The notes under the pieces were generated by a model. It saw only the letters and a list, made by a program, of their open reading frames with translations, did no database searches and was not told the DNA's origin. From Spongilla lacustris (taxonomy: Eukaryota; Porifera; Demospongiae; Spongillida; Spongillidae), in assembly GCA_949361645.1 (NCBI GenBank), contig OX442416.1:15886674-15950673 (forward strand): 64,000 bases of DNA. The letters run 5' to 3'. The translations under genes and the position numbers were made by a program. Shown piece by piece: positions 47,006 through 58,349 of the stretch. Within the stretch, counting starts at the first letter, position 1. Each line of letters opens with the position of its first letter.

Positions 47006-47251
47006 CACCGCCATTGAAGCACCAGTGGGTGTGGCGTAATACCTCGTTCCCAGTCCCTGTGGATACTGTATGGATATGCGACCTCTGTAGTTAAATGCTT
47101 ATCATTGGCTCGAAACAGGAAACGTGAACATGGAAATGGAGTGCTGCAACAAACCATTTCTTTCCATAATCCAACTGCCAGTCTGGTACTTGGATCGTCT
47201 CAATCTGCGAGGAGTGCTACTCAATTCTCCTTTCCAACATCTAACATTTGA
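47006..47251 (+). pseudogene. 7TM receptor C-terminal tail fragment
   Basis: SLARNRKREHGNGVLQQTIS, then ASLVLGSSQSARSATQF and SFPTSNI-stop, with nothing of TM1-TM7. The 45 bp just upstream (CCGCCATTGAAGCACCAGTG to ACCTCGTTCC) also precede the tail of the copy at 19724, so the two tails share the same breakpoint history. Confidence 0.85.
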
Positions 47252-47499
47252 TGTGCTCCAAGAACTTAAGTACAAAAGAGCTACATACAAACTAATCATC
47301 CCATATCTATATATAGAAATGCATGTACATGTACATTGCACAATGTACATGTATTGAATATATTTGCATGTCACTCAAGTACTGTACATGTATGATTTAC
47401 TCCACAACCTGTCAGTTGCTGATCACTACTTGCACATCAATAATGTGCACACCCAGCATATGACCTCGGTAACAGTTGATGTAGTGTTGGAAAGATAGA

Positions 47500-47885
47500 C
47501 AGGTGGGTTTGAGTCTTCAAAAGAGGTGTGGATAAGTACATGATCCATCCTGCTAGCTGGCCTTCTGGTTGTTTGAAATTGTGTAACCATACTAAAGATC
47601 CATGATCTGTTCTCAATTCAAACAGTCGACCCAAAAAATATGGACGAAACTTTGTAGTGAAAGTTACAACTTCTAGTAGAGTTCCTTCCTTGTCACACAA
47701 TACTGGCGTTCTTCCTTACTTAATAGCCTACTGTCATAACAAACAACCTTTTCTTTCCCTTCATGCTCCAGAATAAATGGTTTAGTGAAGTCTGGAAACA
47801 CCAAAACAGGTGCAGAGGTGAGGGCTGTCTTGAATTGAGAAAATGCTGTGTCACATGCTCTCACTTGTCCATGTCACTTGATAAC
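47500..47885 (-). pseudogene. Ty3-type retrotransposon RNase H scrap
   Basis: Minus-strand reading: AFSQFKTALTSAPVLVFPDF, TKPFILEHEG, KEKVVCYDSRLLSKEERQYC, then after a frame change LLEVVTFTTKFRPYFLGRLF and LRTDHGSLVWLHNFKQPEGQ. This is the RNase H region following the RT of Ty3/gypsy elements. A deletion removes the segment after ILEHEG. Inactive. Confidence 0.8.
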
Positions 47886-48825
47886 TCAATAAATAAGATC
47901 ACTCAGTACCTGGCCTAGGTTCCATTGAAAACCATCTTTTCATAAGTAATGCAGATGTTCTTGTTGAATTGCAAGCGAGATAGAAAGATGACCCAGAGTT
48001 TCCCTGTTGTAGCTGTGAGAGGTTACACCAGCGTAAATTGAAAATTAGTCCACCCTTTTATTGGCAAGCTCCATGACTGTGTGCTTTGATGTACATGCAA
48101 GTGCATTAATTAAACTGCTGTGATCACAGTAATGTCAATCTACAGTGTACAATGTACACTTGTAGATACTAAGCTAATTTAATGGACATTGACAGCAATT
48201 TCGAGCAGTCTTGTTCACCTGATAACTTCCACATACACTACATGCACCATTATGCTTAATGTATAAACATGTAAATTGTTGGAATGTGAGCTGCACATGG
48301 AGCTGTACGATGTGGTGTTGACTGGAGATGGGAACATGACCTTTGTACTCACCACATTACAGCCACTGCTTCCAACCACTGCATAAATATTTTTATATTC
48401 AATATTATTATATCGTACTTGCTTGTACTGGGGTTACTGGGGTTTGGTAATTCATCAGAACCATCATATGCATTATGATGCTTCTTGTTGAAAAAATTAA
48501 ATTAAAACTTTACATGTACCGAAAAACACTTGGCAACAAAACCATAACACAAACACATGCAAAGCAATTAAATCTTGTAGATTATTTGGTTTTCCTGGCA
48601 GCCTTGTTGTGTTTCTTGCCATCGTTGAGGGGGGAGGGGTGCATGTGTTTCGCTCCCAGCCTTCAATATCATTGGCGTTACTATATAATAATGACACCCC
48701 AAATATTGACCCACTAAAATCCTTCCAACATAAAGTAATATTGTGCACACACATGCACACACGCACACACAAATGGATGCAACTGAAAAATCACATAACA
48801 ATCACCTAATTCTGCGCCCTATAGT
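47886..48825. other. Cassette-like intergenic sequence
   Basis: 48050-48190 resembles 52095-52180 and 55345-55470 (GGCAAGCTCCATGACTGTGT). No gene. Confidence 0.5.
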
Positions 48826-49003
48826 ATATACATACATACATACATACATACATACATACATACATACATACATACACACATACATACATACATACATACA
48901 CACACACACATACATACATACATACATACATACATACATACATACATACATACATACATACATACATACATACATACATACATACATACATACATACATA
49001 CAT
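48826..49003. repeat. (CATA)n microsatellite
   Basis: Tetranucleotide repeat of about 175 bp with two short CACA interruptions. It is followed by a hairpin ATTACCTCACTGTACA / TGTACAGCGAGGTAAT. Confidence 0.95.
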
Positions 49004-49599
49004 TACCTCACTGTACAATGTAGCTGTACAGCGAGGTAATGCTGTCTCAGTCCTGGGCACCTTTGCTAGCGAAGATTGCCTTGTTTTAGAGGACAGTGAT
49101 GCATATTAATTAAGTCATTCATTATTCTAGGTATATGTTAGATTTTATTATCATTACCGAAAAGTAAGGTCACTGCTGATCTATTTGGCAGACTTAGTCT
49201 GGTGCTAACTTGTAGCATAGCAAGAGTTATTTTGTCAAGAAGCCTGCCCCAATCATTTGAGTAGCCTATGTCCGAAACATTAGTTAGGCTAAGGTACTTT
49301 GCAGTAGTCTGTTTAATAAGTAGCTATTATTTAGTGTGCTATTATTATGTTAGATTTTATTATCATTATTACAAGTTATAATAACAATCTGTGCATAAGA
49401 GGAAGCAGAGTGAAATGGAGAAGTGCAGTGCACATGGATGATGGGGCTGGACTACCCACATCAGCTTATGAATAGAATATGTATGTGTTATTATTATGTG
49501 TGTGCATGTGTTTAAGTATGTTATTTTTTTTTTTTTTTTTTAATAATAATTATAATATATATATATAATGCACTATATAAATTACACACTCTATATAAA
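49004..49599. other. No gene recognised
   Basis: Contains a run of about 18 T near 49525-49541. AT-rich. Confidence 0.4.
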
Positions 49600-49915
49600 T
49601 TACACACTACTTGTGGTGCCCATTACAGAGGCAGCATTGCCCTGCTGGAGTGCAATGGACACTCTTTGCAGAAGGAAAGGGAGAGACTGGTGGTCATGAG
49701 TGATGCTCTGCTGACGCCTGCTGATATCCGTGAGCAAACTGAGAGCATCAGGGCCAAGGGCACCTGAGGTCTCTATTGCTACTGGGACAAAATGGTGAGA
49801 TTTGGACAGCAGAGCATACTTCTCCCTCTTCCTGGCTTCAGCAGCTGTGGCTACAGCTCTAGCTTCCCTTGTGGCATCAGACATGTATGAGGCTGCAAAG
49901 GTGTCCACACAAGTA
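49600..49915 (-). pseudogene. Reverse transcriptase family C, C-terminal end
   Basis: TFAASYMSDATREARAVATA, then KYALLSKSHHFVPVAIETSG, ALGPDALSLLTDISRR and FLLQRVSIALQQGNAASVMG match the C-terminal end of invertebrate retroelement reverse-transcriptase proteins (F.P.A.ET.G..G..A......L..R, then QR.S...Q.GNAAS). The frame is open to its natural stop but cut off at its upstream end near 49915, as expected for a 5'-truncated insertion. Confidence 0.7.
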
Positions 49916-50299
49916 AAGTATGTTTTTTATTCCTTTGTATTTTATCTGTATTTATTTTTTATTTTTGCAAGTATATTACTATGCTAGGGCACTCCTGGCG
50001 AGAGAACTTCATCCATCCTGACTGTGTATGTAGGAAATAGTAGTTGCATGTTTTTCAAGTGGTGTATACATGTTGTAATATATAAATATAATTACTATGT
50101 ATATATTTAAAATGATAATAATAATAATAACAGCTAATGCCATTGCCATTCTTTCCTGTAGCATCGGTCAAAGTGATGTAGGGTAGATATATAGTTAGCA
50201 TTTTGTGTACATTGTGTGTAGTCTAGTTGTATATGTTTATATATCAGTGTATTTGTGTATGTCCATTTATTCATATTATTTATATAATGGCACCATGCA
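49916..50299. other. No gene recognised
   Basis: AT-rich sequence only. Confidence 0.4.
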
Positions 50300-50709
50300 A
50301 CAACTTGTAAGAGAGGGGGAGATGTTGTCATAAGACACAACAACATCAGAGATATACTGGCTGAGTCGTTTCATCGGGCAGGCATAAGTGTTCAATGTGA
50401 AGCTGGAAGTGAGTTGAGCCATGACAACCGTCGCACAAGGCCAGCTGACATTTTGGTTCCCAACTGGTTCTGCAGCAGACCAGCAGTCCAAAGTGTGAAG
50501 AACTTGGATGGATCTGTGTGCCCTTAGCAGTCGAAGTGTATGGTGCATGGGGCATAGAAGCACAACGTACCATCTCACGTTTGGCCCACAGGCTCTGCAT
50601 CAAAACTAACCAAACGATGTCCAGAGTGATTTCAAATCTATATGGTCGTCTGAACATGTCCCTAATTAAGGCCAACTCAAGAGCGATGTTGAGTAGAAAT
50701 GCATTGTAG
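50300..50709 (+). pseudogene. Reverse transcriptase family A 3' end with internal deletion
   Basis: RGGDVVIRHNNIRDILAESF, HRAGISVQCEAGSELSHDNR, RTRPADILVPNWFCSRPA, then directly KCEELGWICVPLAVEVYGAW in another frame, ISRLAHRL and SNLYGRLNMSLIKANSRAML. Compared with the copy at 11550, the block containing DVTVVNPLNP is deleted at about 50485, removing part of the presumed nuclease core. Confidence 0.8.
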
Positions 50710-50784
50710 ATTTAGATGTATACACGTGTATATTACTCCATGTATTGTAAATAAACAATAATCAATTCTAGGCCTTAGTAAGGG

Positions 50785-51300
50785 AGGTATGGGTCTTCGC
50801 TCACTATACCAACATGCACCTGCAGCATATATAGCCTCCATTTGCTCAGCTTGGTTTTGTTCAGAGACAAACCTTCACCTCTGTACTGCAGTTGCAGAGT
50901 TCAATTCTGCTGTTCCTCCCGATAGGGCATTGGACATTCACTCCCTTATCTCAGCACCTTCAGTCTCCCAAAAAGACCTATCTAGCACATTGGACACTTG
51001 CATGTTCAATGTGCTGTTGGACACCTCCTCCATGGCTGACAGAGCACAATTGCTTTCAGTTTCCGCACTACATGCATCCTCCTGGCTGTCCGTCCTACCA
51101 TCACAAGGGCTGGGTCTACATTATGATGCACCGGTCCATCAAGTTGCCATAAAGTGGTGACTTGGTATGGACACATCCCAGGGATCCCAGTGCACGCTTT
51201 GCCCTGACAAGGCCCTTGACCCCCTTGGACATCATGCCATCACTTGTAAGCGTGGGGGTGATGTTGTGGCACGAAAAAACACTCTTCGTGATGTCTTGTT
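50785..51300 (+). pseudogene. Reverse transcriptase family A, post-RT region, fused to TMEM245
   Basis: GGMGLRSLYQHAPAAYIASI to HYDAPVHQVAIKW, then in the next frame LGMDTSQGSQCTLCPDKALD, PLGHHAITCKRGGDVVARKN and TLRDV. The Cys/His pattern C..C....D...H....C is a zinc-binding-like knuckle conserved in the family. At about 51295 (GTGATGTC) the sequence switches to the TMEM245 intron (TTGTTCCCTACAACATACC). It lies downstream of a fragment that should be its own 3' end, so the two come from different insertions or a rearrangement. Confidence 0.8.
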
Positions 51301-51342
51301 CCCTACAACATACCACACATGCACACCACGCACAATGTTCAG

Positions 51343-51394
51343 GAGTGTGTTCTATGCATCTCTCCAGAGAGCCTTCTCTTATGGACTGTACAAG
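51343..51394 (+). pseudogene. TMEM245-like exon (third from last), truncated
   Basis: SVFYASLQRAFSYGLY then directly GTAAAGG. About 50 bp coding TWVVHAIFD..PA are deleted, so the exon ends prematurely. Confidence 0.8.
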
Positions 51395-51760
51395 GTAAAG
51401 GTGGTCATGTGACATGTAAAGGTGGTCATTTGACATGTAAAGGTGATCATGTGACATGTTTGGTCATGTGACTTACTGTACATGTACCATGTGGTTAGTG
51501 TAGCTTAATATGTTACAATGTAATTTTTTTGGCATGGTAACCTATGAAGCTGAATTTGATCAATTTTCATGTGGGGTTGTACTGTCCCATCCAACTACAT
51601 GTGTACATACATGTGCATATGCAGGTACAGTTGCTTTGCATTTTCTTCAAGAATTTGGCCATCTTGGTACATGTACATGTAGTGTGCATATGTAAGCAAC
51701 CCTTCACACACATACACATATACACACACTACCATTCACACACACACACTACCCTTGCAG

Positions 51761-51935
51761 TGCTTGCGGCCATGGTAGGGGCTGTACCATTTGTTGGTCC
51801 CTACTGGGCCACACTCCCTGCTGTGCTGGAGCTGTGGCTGGTGGAGAAGCAGCTGGTCCTCTCCCTATGCCTCCTGGGCCTCCTCCTCCTGCCTTACTTC
51901 CTGCTGGACAACATCCTCTATGGAGAGGTGGTAGG
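51761..51935 (+). pseudogene. TMEM245-like exon (second from last), cassette 5
   Basis: VLAAMVGAVPFVGPYWATLP, AVLELWLVEKQLVLSLCL and LDNILYGEVVG; acceptor TTGCAG and donor GTATAG. Open. The last exon is absent from this cassette; a receptor fragment follows. Confidence 0.75.
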
Positions 51936-52178
51936 GTATAGGTTTTGTGTTGCAATGCCTATTCTCTGTCATTGAAACCTACAATCTATGTTAATAAATT
52001 GTTTCCATAACAGATCTATACATGAAATAAAAGTGTTGCCTGTTACAAGGACATAACAAATTGGCTGTGTACCACCTTCCTGGTAAATCTAAACTTAAAA
52101 GCAGTCCACCCTTTTATTGGCAAGCTCCATGACTGTGTGCTTTGATGTACGTGCTGGTGCATTAATTAAACTATCACA

Positions 52179-52700
52179 GCAACGTCACTTCTCATACCAG
52201 CGGTGATAGCGTGTGTACCTCTGATAACCAACTCTTATGGACTTAGCCCGGATGGTAGTTATTGTTATATTTATGCCAGAAGCAAAGATGGCGACTTTGC
52301 ATCCATTGAAAGGTTTGCCCTCTGGGATGCTCCAGCAATGTTTATTCTTTTAGCTGCCTCCACAGCCATGGTTGTCATGGTAATAAAACTGACTGGTAGA
52401 GTATGTTTGAGAGCAAGGTATGAGCCAATCACCGATGGAGACCAGTTCTGGAAGGCTCTTAAGCAGCTCCTTCCATTGGCTGCTTTTTCTATATTTTTTC
52501 TCATCTTTGAAATTCCTATATTCATATTTCATGTATATGCAACTAAAAGCTCCGTACCTAATATGGCACTACAAATATCAAAGAATGTTTTCTTCTCCTT
52601 GTGGAGTATGACCTCTGGTGGAACTCTTTTGGTACATATCTTTGTAGTCAGATGTTGGACAAAAAAAGTTAATTTCGTCCCACTAGCTTGCAAGATATAG
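52179..52700 (+). pseudogene. 7TM receptor copy 5, 5'-truncated
   Basis: Begins inside TM4 (TSLLIPAVIACVPLITNSYG) and is open through TM7 to the stop at 52700. It lacks the N terminus, TM1-TM3 and the TM3 Cys. The tail is RCWTKKVNFVPLACKI in place of the usual Ser/Thr-rich tail. Upstream sequence (GCATTAATTAAACTATCACA) is TMEM245 cassette repeat, so the truncation lies at a recombination junction. The second extracellular loop is lengthened (YARSKDGDFAS). Confidence 0.85.
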
Positions 52701-53884
52701 AAACTCGTGTTTAGGGCACTGCACGCATTTTTACTTTTATCAAGAGTGATATAACTTATAAGTTTGACCCCAATTATGAATGTCATTATAAGAAACGCGA
52801 CCCGCTTCTAATTAACCATAGATTCAATCTATATATATGTATGCTTTAACTACATGTAAGGATCATTAACATTACAAGTACATGGATTGGAAACACTAAC
52901 GTATAATTTTTTTTGTCACTATCCTGGTTTCGCCTCGTACCCCGACCAAGAGACAAAACTAAGCCTTCTAGAGGTTTTTACTTGCTGTACTAAGCTTTTG
53001 TGTACAGATATGTAACAACAGTGTCCTTTGCACAGTTTGTAAATTGTATGCTACGATTGAAACCATTATTTGGCACGTGGCGCCTCTGTGCATGTGCCGT
53101 ACCAATGGGCCAATTTTTATCGCTACAACGTTACCATGTAGCCCATGGAGGTTTAGGCCGAGTTCGTCTCTCAGGTCTTAGAGGCATTGCGTTTTGGAGA
53201 TAATAACCATTTTGTCACGAAAAAGAGCTAGTTTTGTGGGCAGGCTTGTCGGGTCCAGCAAGGGATGGTGCTGTAAATAAGCGATTCATGACATTCTAGC
53301 TATAGATTATAAATTTGTAGGGCAGTAGCCTTTGTTTAGTGACATATAGCATCCCTAACACGCGCTATTTTTTGTGGGGAGCTTAGTAGGCCTACACGTA
53401 TTTATACATGTATAATAAAGGCCTATACGCCACTTGCGTGGCCGCCGCGTTTTTATGTAGTTTTTGGAGTTTTTCTTAATGCAAAAAGCGTTGGCTTCTG
53501 GGCCTCCGCCCCAGACCCCGATGGGGGAGCTCACAGCACTCCCCCATGCCCCCTGGCTGGGCGGGGAGGGGTGCCCCCCTCCCGCACCCTCCCCGTCGCG
53601 TCACCCTTAGCGCCCCCCCCCCCCCCCCCCTACTTTTATCTCCTTCCAACTGAACGCCACTGTTATAGCGACACAAATTTCCAATCCATGTAATGTTAAC
53701 AATATCTAACAATAAACGAGATCGGATCGCATAGATTTTTGTCATTATCGAACAAGACGTTCAAAAACATGCAGTTTAGGGTTTGTTTGATGTCACAAAA
53801 CCGCTTGGTTGTGGAGAACAAAACACTTGTCTAAACTCGTACCCAGCCCCACGTATTGTTGTTACGTTGTGGTCACTTTCCGTC
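52701..53884. other. No gene recognised; C-rich tract
   Basis: A GC-rich block near 53500-53630 ends in a run of about 20 C. A weak TAGTCTCG-family remnant (CTCGTACCCAGCCCCACGTA) lies near 53838. Confidence 0.4.
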
Positions 53885-54534
53885 ATCCCAGTGTGTGTGT
53901 GTAGATAGTGAGTAGGATTTTCATGTATATACACCAGAGATGATACAATATTTATAAAGACACAAAATGTGCTGAATTGATCATGAGGTGGTGGCTTTTG
54001 ACAGCTTTCTCAAAACTTCTCTAGGCATTTGTGGGAAATACAAGGCATTAGGCTGACCTCTAAGGTCGTTTCAGTCACTCACTAGTTAGAACAAATGCTC
54101 ATGCCATCCTCACCCGTTCATACTCCCTGCACCTTGAATTGTGCGGCAGATGGAGAACTTTTGTGTCAGTAATTGTGTGCGGTTGTGTGAGCGTATGAGT
54201 ATTGTATATGTACATGTATACTAAAGTCATATCACAGTATCTAAACAAATTCAACATAGAGCAACGAAGATTGGTTTATAATACCCCTCAGGTGAATAGC
54301 TTACAAAATGACATATGATAAGTGTATGTAAAATGATGTTTTGGTGAGCAAACCCTAGCTATTTTGTGCACATATCTCGCGTCCCTACTGTATTTGGTTT
54401 ACCTGAACTTTAGAAATCAATGTGTACTTTTCATGTACATGAAGGTACTACATGTACATGTATTGATTCTGATGGCATACTATCTTCTTCCCTACAACAT
54501 ACCTGCACACATGCACACCACATACAATGTTCAG
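53885..54534. repeat. Dispersed cassette repeat R copy 2, then TMEM245 5' flank
   Basis: 53885-54200 matches 32560-32900. 54280-54534 matches 17240-17487 and 42610-42876. Confidence 0.75.
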
Positions 54535-54635
54535 GAGTGTGTTCTATGAATCTCTCCAGAGAGCCTTCTTCTATGGACTGTACACCTGGGTAGTCCACGC
54601 CATTTTTGATTATCTTGTGTTCGTGCTGCCTGCAG
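54535..54635 (+). pseudogene. TMEM245-like exon (third from last), cassette 6
   Basis: SVFYESLQRAFFYGLYTWVV then HAIFDYLVFVLPA, 101 bp, acceptor TTCAG, donor GTAACG. Open. Followed by an array of GGTGGTCATGTGACATGTA repeats in the intron. Confidence 0.75.
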
Positions 54636-55055
54636 GTAACGGTGATCATGTGACATGTAAAGGTGGTCATGTGACATGTACATGTATAGGTGGTCATGTG
54701 ACATGTAATGGTGGTCATGTGACATACTGTACATGTACCTTGTGTTTAGTGATACCTACTATATGTACTTTAAAATAATCCGTATAATAAAGATGATGAA
54801 ACATGTATTTTTAAAAAAAGGTTGTATGGTTGTGAAGATGCACAATTTTTTGTAGTGATAAAATTATAATGCCACAAGGGTGATTTTGCTGGACGTATAG
54901 ATACATGTATTCTTTTTAAAAATGGGCAATGTTAAATATTTAGAATTTATAATATGTTATTCTTACACTTTACACTGTACTCATGATATGCACAACACTC
55001 ACACACTAATGCACACACACACACACTCTTCACGTACACACACGCACATGTACAG

Positions 55056-55215
55056 TGCTTGCGGCCATGGTAGGGGCTGTACCATTTGTTGGTCCCTCTA
55101 CTGGGCCGCACTCCCTGCTGTGCTAGAGCTGTGGCTGGTGGAGAAGCAGCTGGTCCTCTCCCTATGCCTCCTGGGCCTACTCCTCCTGCCTTACTTCCTG
55201 CTGGACAACATCCTG
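55056..55215 (+). pseudogene. TMEM245-like exon (second from last), cassette 6, frameshifted
   Basis: Two extra bases (GTCCCTCTACTGG against GTCCCTACTGG) shift the frame after VPFVGP. The end of the exon (LYEEVEG) is missing and a donor GTAAGT directly follows DNIL. Not translatable as TMEM245. Confidence 0.8.
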
Positions 55216-55559
55216 GTAAGTTTTGTGTTGAAAACTACTTTAATTGTTTCCATAACAGATCTATACATAAAATAAAAGTGTTGCCTATTATAAGGACATA
55301 ACAAATTGGCTGCATGTGTACCATCTTTCCGGTAAATCTAAACTTAAAAGCAGTCCACCCTCTTATTGGCAAGCTCCATGACTGTGTGCTTTGATGTACA
55401 TGCTGGTGCATTAATTAAACTGCTGTAATCACAGCAATGTGAATCTACATGTACACTGGTCAATGCACACATGTACTGGTATAGATTCTAAGCTAATTTA
55501 ATTGGCATTGTCGAGTCACCTGATAACTTCCATGTACATCATTATGTTTTATGTATTAA

Positions 55560-55859
<300 letters not shown>

Positions 55860-56089
55860 TTGTGGGTGACCATTGTGTCTCCTGGGTGTGTTGTTTATGT
55901 GTGCTTATATGTGCTGAACACTAACCTAATATTTCTGACATGTTAAGGATAAAACCTTTTTGAGAGTTACGGCAGTAACTCGCATATAGCCTTTGCATGA
56001 ATATCATTAAAAAACGCGACCCGCGTATAACTTACGAACCGAGAATAACTCTTTTTTATTGCTACGAGATGTCAACTATGATCTTTGAC

Positions 56090-56290
56090 TTCTGATGTCC
56101 TAAGCCAAACGACAGGCGTGAGGTCAAATGGGAGAAAGCCTGCCTTGCTTGAAGACTTCAGTTCCCATAGCTCTGAGGGCTCTCCACAGGTCAGCAAGAG
56201 GGATGCAGGTCCATCCAAGAGTATGACACTTGAGGTCATTAGACTGGTGCTTCTTCTACGCGTGCTCTGCGAGTAGTGCGGCTGTTCCTG
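56090..56290 (-). pseudogene. Reverse transcriptase family A 3' scrap, minus strand
   Basis: On the minus strand KKHQSNDLKCHTLGWTCIPL and then AMGTEVFKQGRLS match the family A block (N..KC.ELGW.C.PLAVE..G..G.E). A stop lies upstream and the reading beyond is disrupted. It sits about 220 bp upstream of receptor copy 6. Confidence 0.65.
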
Positions 56291-56510
56291 CAATGACAGT
56301 TGATTCACGAAGGGTGTGAGAGGAGATGTCACTGTTACATCAAAAACAGCAGGGATCCAATTAACCTATATCAAAATAATTTTTACATGCGTACATTATA
56401 TTGTTTAATTGAACTAATTTTGTTATTACTATAGTATTGCTTACTGTGTACGAAGTAATAAACGTTGAGCTAGCAGTTAGGGCGTCACCACCACCTTTTA
56501 CTTTTATACG

Positions 56511-57377
56511 ATGAATAGTTCTGATGCAAACGTCTCTTCCGTTGTTGACGTACTTGTTATCACTGTAGGCAACAGTGTCTCTGTGGTCGTGTGCCTACTG
56601 GCAGCCATCTTGGTGATCATTTCAAAGCTCTACAAAAAGGTCGTCTATCGACTGGCTCTCTACCAGGTGTTGGCTTCGTTGGCCTTGGCGACCCAAGCGA
56701 TATTGCACGCAGGTTTATATATATTCTACCGCGGCAGTTATAGCTATGATCGAGAATGTATCGCTATGGGATGGTTTTTGTTGTACGCGGAATGGATGAA
56801 GCTACTCTTCACGATGTGGGTAACCTTTCATCTCTTCTGTTTTGCGGTACTCCACAAGAACCTGATGAAGCTTGAAGTGTTGTACGTTGTGACGTCACTA
56901 CTCGTACCAGCGGTGATAGCGTGTGTACCTCTGATAACCAATACATATGGACGTAGCCCAGATGGTGCTTATTGTTATATTTATGTTAAAAATGACGTTG
57001 CGTTCATCGAAAGGTTTGCCCTCTGGGATGGTCCAGCAATGATTATTCTCTTAGCAGCCTCCACAGCTATGATTGTCATGGTGATAAAACTGACTGGTAG
57101 AGTATGTTTGAGGTCAAAGTACGAGGCAATCACCGATGGAGACCAGTTCTGGAAGGCTCTTAAGCAGCTCCTTCCATTGGCTGCTTTTCCTATATTGTTT
57201 CTCATCTTTGAAATCCCTGTATTCATATTTCATGTATATGCAACAACAAGCTCCACACCTAACGTGGCACTGGATATAACACAACATGTGTTTTTTTCCT
57301 TGTGGAGTATGACCTCTGGTGGAACTCTTTTGGTACACATCTTTGTAGTCAGATGTTGGACAATAAAAGGTTTTTAA
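56511..57377 (+). CDS. 7TM receptor-like protein, copy 6, short tail (288 aa)
   Basis: Complete seven-TM body with N-terminal sequons and both conserved cysteines (DRECIAMGW and AYCYIYVKND). The loop before TM3 is longer than in other copies (HAGLYIFYRGSYSYDREC). The C-terminal tail is cut to RCWTIKGF-stop; the sequence after RCWT (CCACTAGCTTGCAAGAT) is shared with the truncated copy at 52179, so both derive from a variant with a replaced 3' end. The missing tail holds the Ser/Thr residues that would be expected to carry regulatory phosphorylation. Likely still an expressible membrane protein. Upstream CACCACCACCTTTTACTTTT is of the same type as copies 1, 3 and 7. Confidence 0.8.
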   Translation: MNSSDANVSSVVDVLVITVGNSVSVVVCLLAAILVIISKLYKKVVYRLALYQVLASLALATQAILHAGLYIFYRGSYSYDRECIAMGWFLLYAEWMKLLFTMWVTFHLFCFAVLHKNLMKLEVLYVVTSLLVPAVIACVPLITNTYGRSPDGAYCYIYVKNDVAFIERFALWDGPAMIILLAASTAMIVMVIKLTGRVCLRSKYEAITDGDQFWKALKQLLPLAAFPILFLIFEIPVFIFHVYATTSSTPNVALDITQHVFFSLWSMTSGGTLLVHIFVVRCWTIKGF

Positions 57378-57632
57378 AATCACAATTTCATTCCACTAGC
57401 TTGCAAGATGTAGAAACTTGTGTTTAGGAAATTGCATGCATGTTTACTGATATAATAATAATACTACGTGAATAATTGCTTTCCTAGACCATGCATAATG
57501 ACTGGTTTTGAAAGGGTTTTAGAATGTATTGCGTATGTTTTTATCTTTCATGGAAAATTCAAATACCACGCATCTATGCACTTTTTACGCAAAAAGCGAG
57601 TGAAGCATTGTTTCTACTATGCAGGTATACAT
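57378..57632. other. Receptor 3' flank; no gene
   Basis: 57380-57450 is shared with 52670-52740. The last nine bases (57624-57632) are the left target duplication of the next MITE. Confidence 0.5.
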
Positions 57633-57765
57633 TAGTCTCGGCCCCAGACCCAACGGACGCAGCTGCGGATGGATTACATTGTACACCGTTACGCGTCACC
57701 TACTGACGCGTAGCGGTGATGTAATCCATCCGCAGCTACGTCCGTTGGGTCTGGGGCCGAGACTA
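57633..57765. mobile_element. Palindromic MITE, TAGTCTCG family (133 bp)
   Basis: Starts TAGTCTCGGCCCCAGACCCA and ends with its inverse. Nearly the whole element is self-complementary (GCGGATGGATTACAT / ATGTAATCCATCCGC). Flanked by 9-bp GGTATACAT on both sides (57624-57632, 57766-57774). Confidence 0.92.
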
Positions 57766-57774
57766 GGTATACAT

Positions 57775-58084
57775 GTCTGTGGAAATGTAGTTTATGTGTG
57801 CATTGCAATTGTATAATGGGAAAGAAACACATGTACAGTTCAAAGTGATTGTTAAGATGCCCTTTCTACAACAACTCAGGCTTAGCCTAATAACAAATAC
57901 ATAGCTTAAAAATGTTTATTCAATTGCATTGTTCAAGTATGTATTCAGCATAGACAAGCTAGCTGGTATTGATGGCCAAAGGTCTGCATGGGACATGATG
58001 CACATAGCCCACTGATGTTCTTGTAACTGGGTTCTGGGCAAGCCTACAGCTTTTGACCTACTAAATATCACATAACCGCTGAAG
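57775..58084. other. No gene recognised
   Basis: AT-rich sequence before the reverse transcriptase scrap. Confidence 0.4.
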
Positions 58085-58335
58085 TGTGTGAAAAGTGGAT
58101 CAACAAGCTTCAAAATAGGAAGCATGCCATCCAGAGCATATATGAATGTGTGTGTGTGTGTGCCTTTGTCAGAAGAGTCCATGCAATGGCTGCTGGGGGA
58201 CCTGCAGCACATTGCTTCATGCCTTGCTGTCAGAACCCATGCATTGTTCCATGTCACAGGCCAATTCTGCTTTTTTTTTTTTTTTTTTAATTGTGAGCTT
58301 TTTCAAGCTAATGCCAGAGCTCTGCTGTCATAAAT
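58085..58335 (+). pseudogene. Reverse transcriptase family A 3' scrap
   Basis: Homologous to 32305-32550 (GGGGGACCTGCAGCACATTG in both), with the C-terminal FQANARALLS present out of frame. A run of about 18 T interrupts it at 58271-58288. Confidence 0.55.
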
Positions 58336-58349
58336 CATGCATGGCCAGT

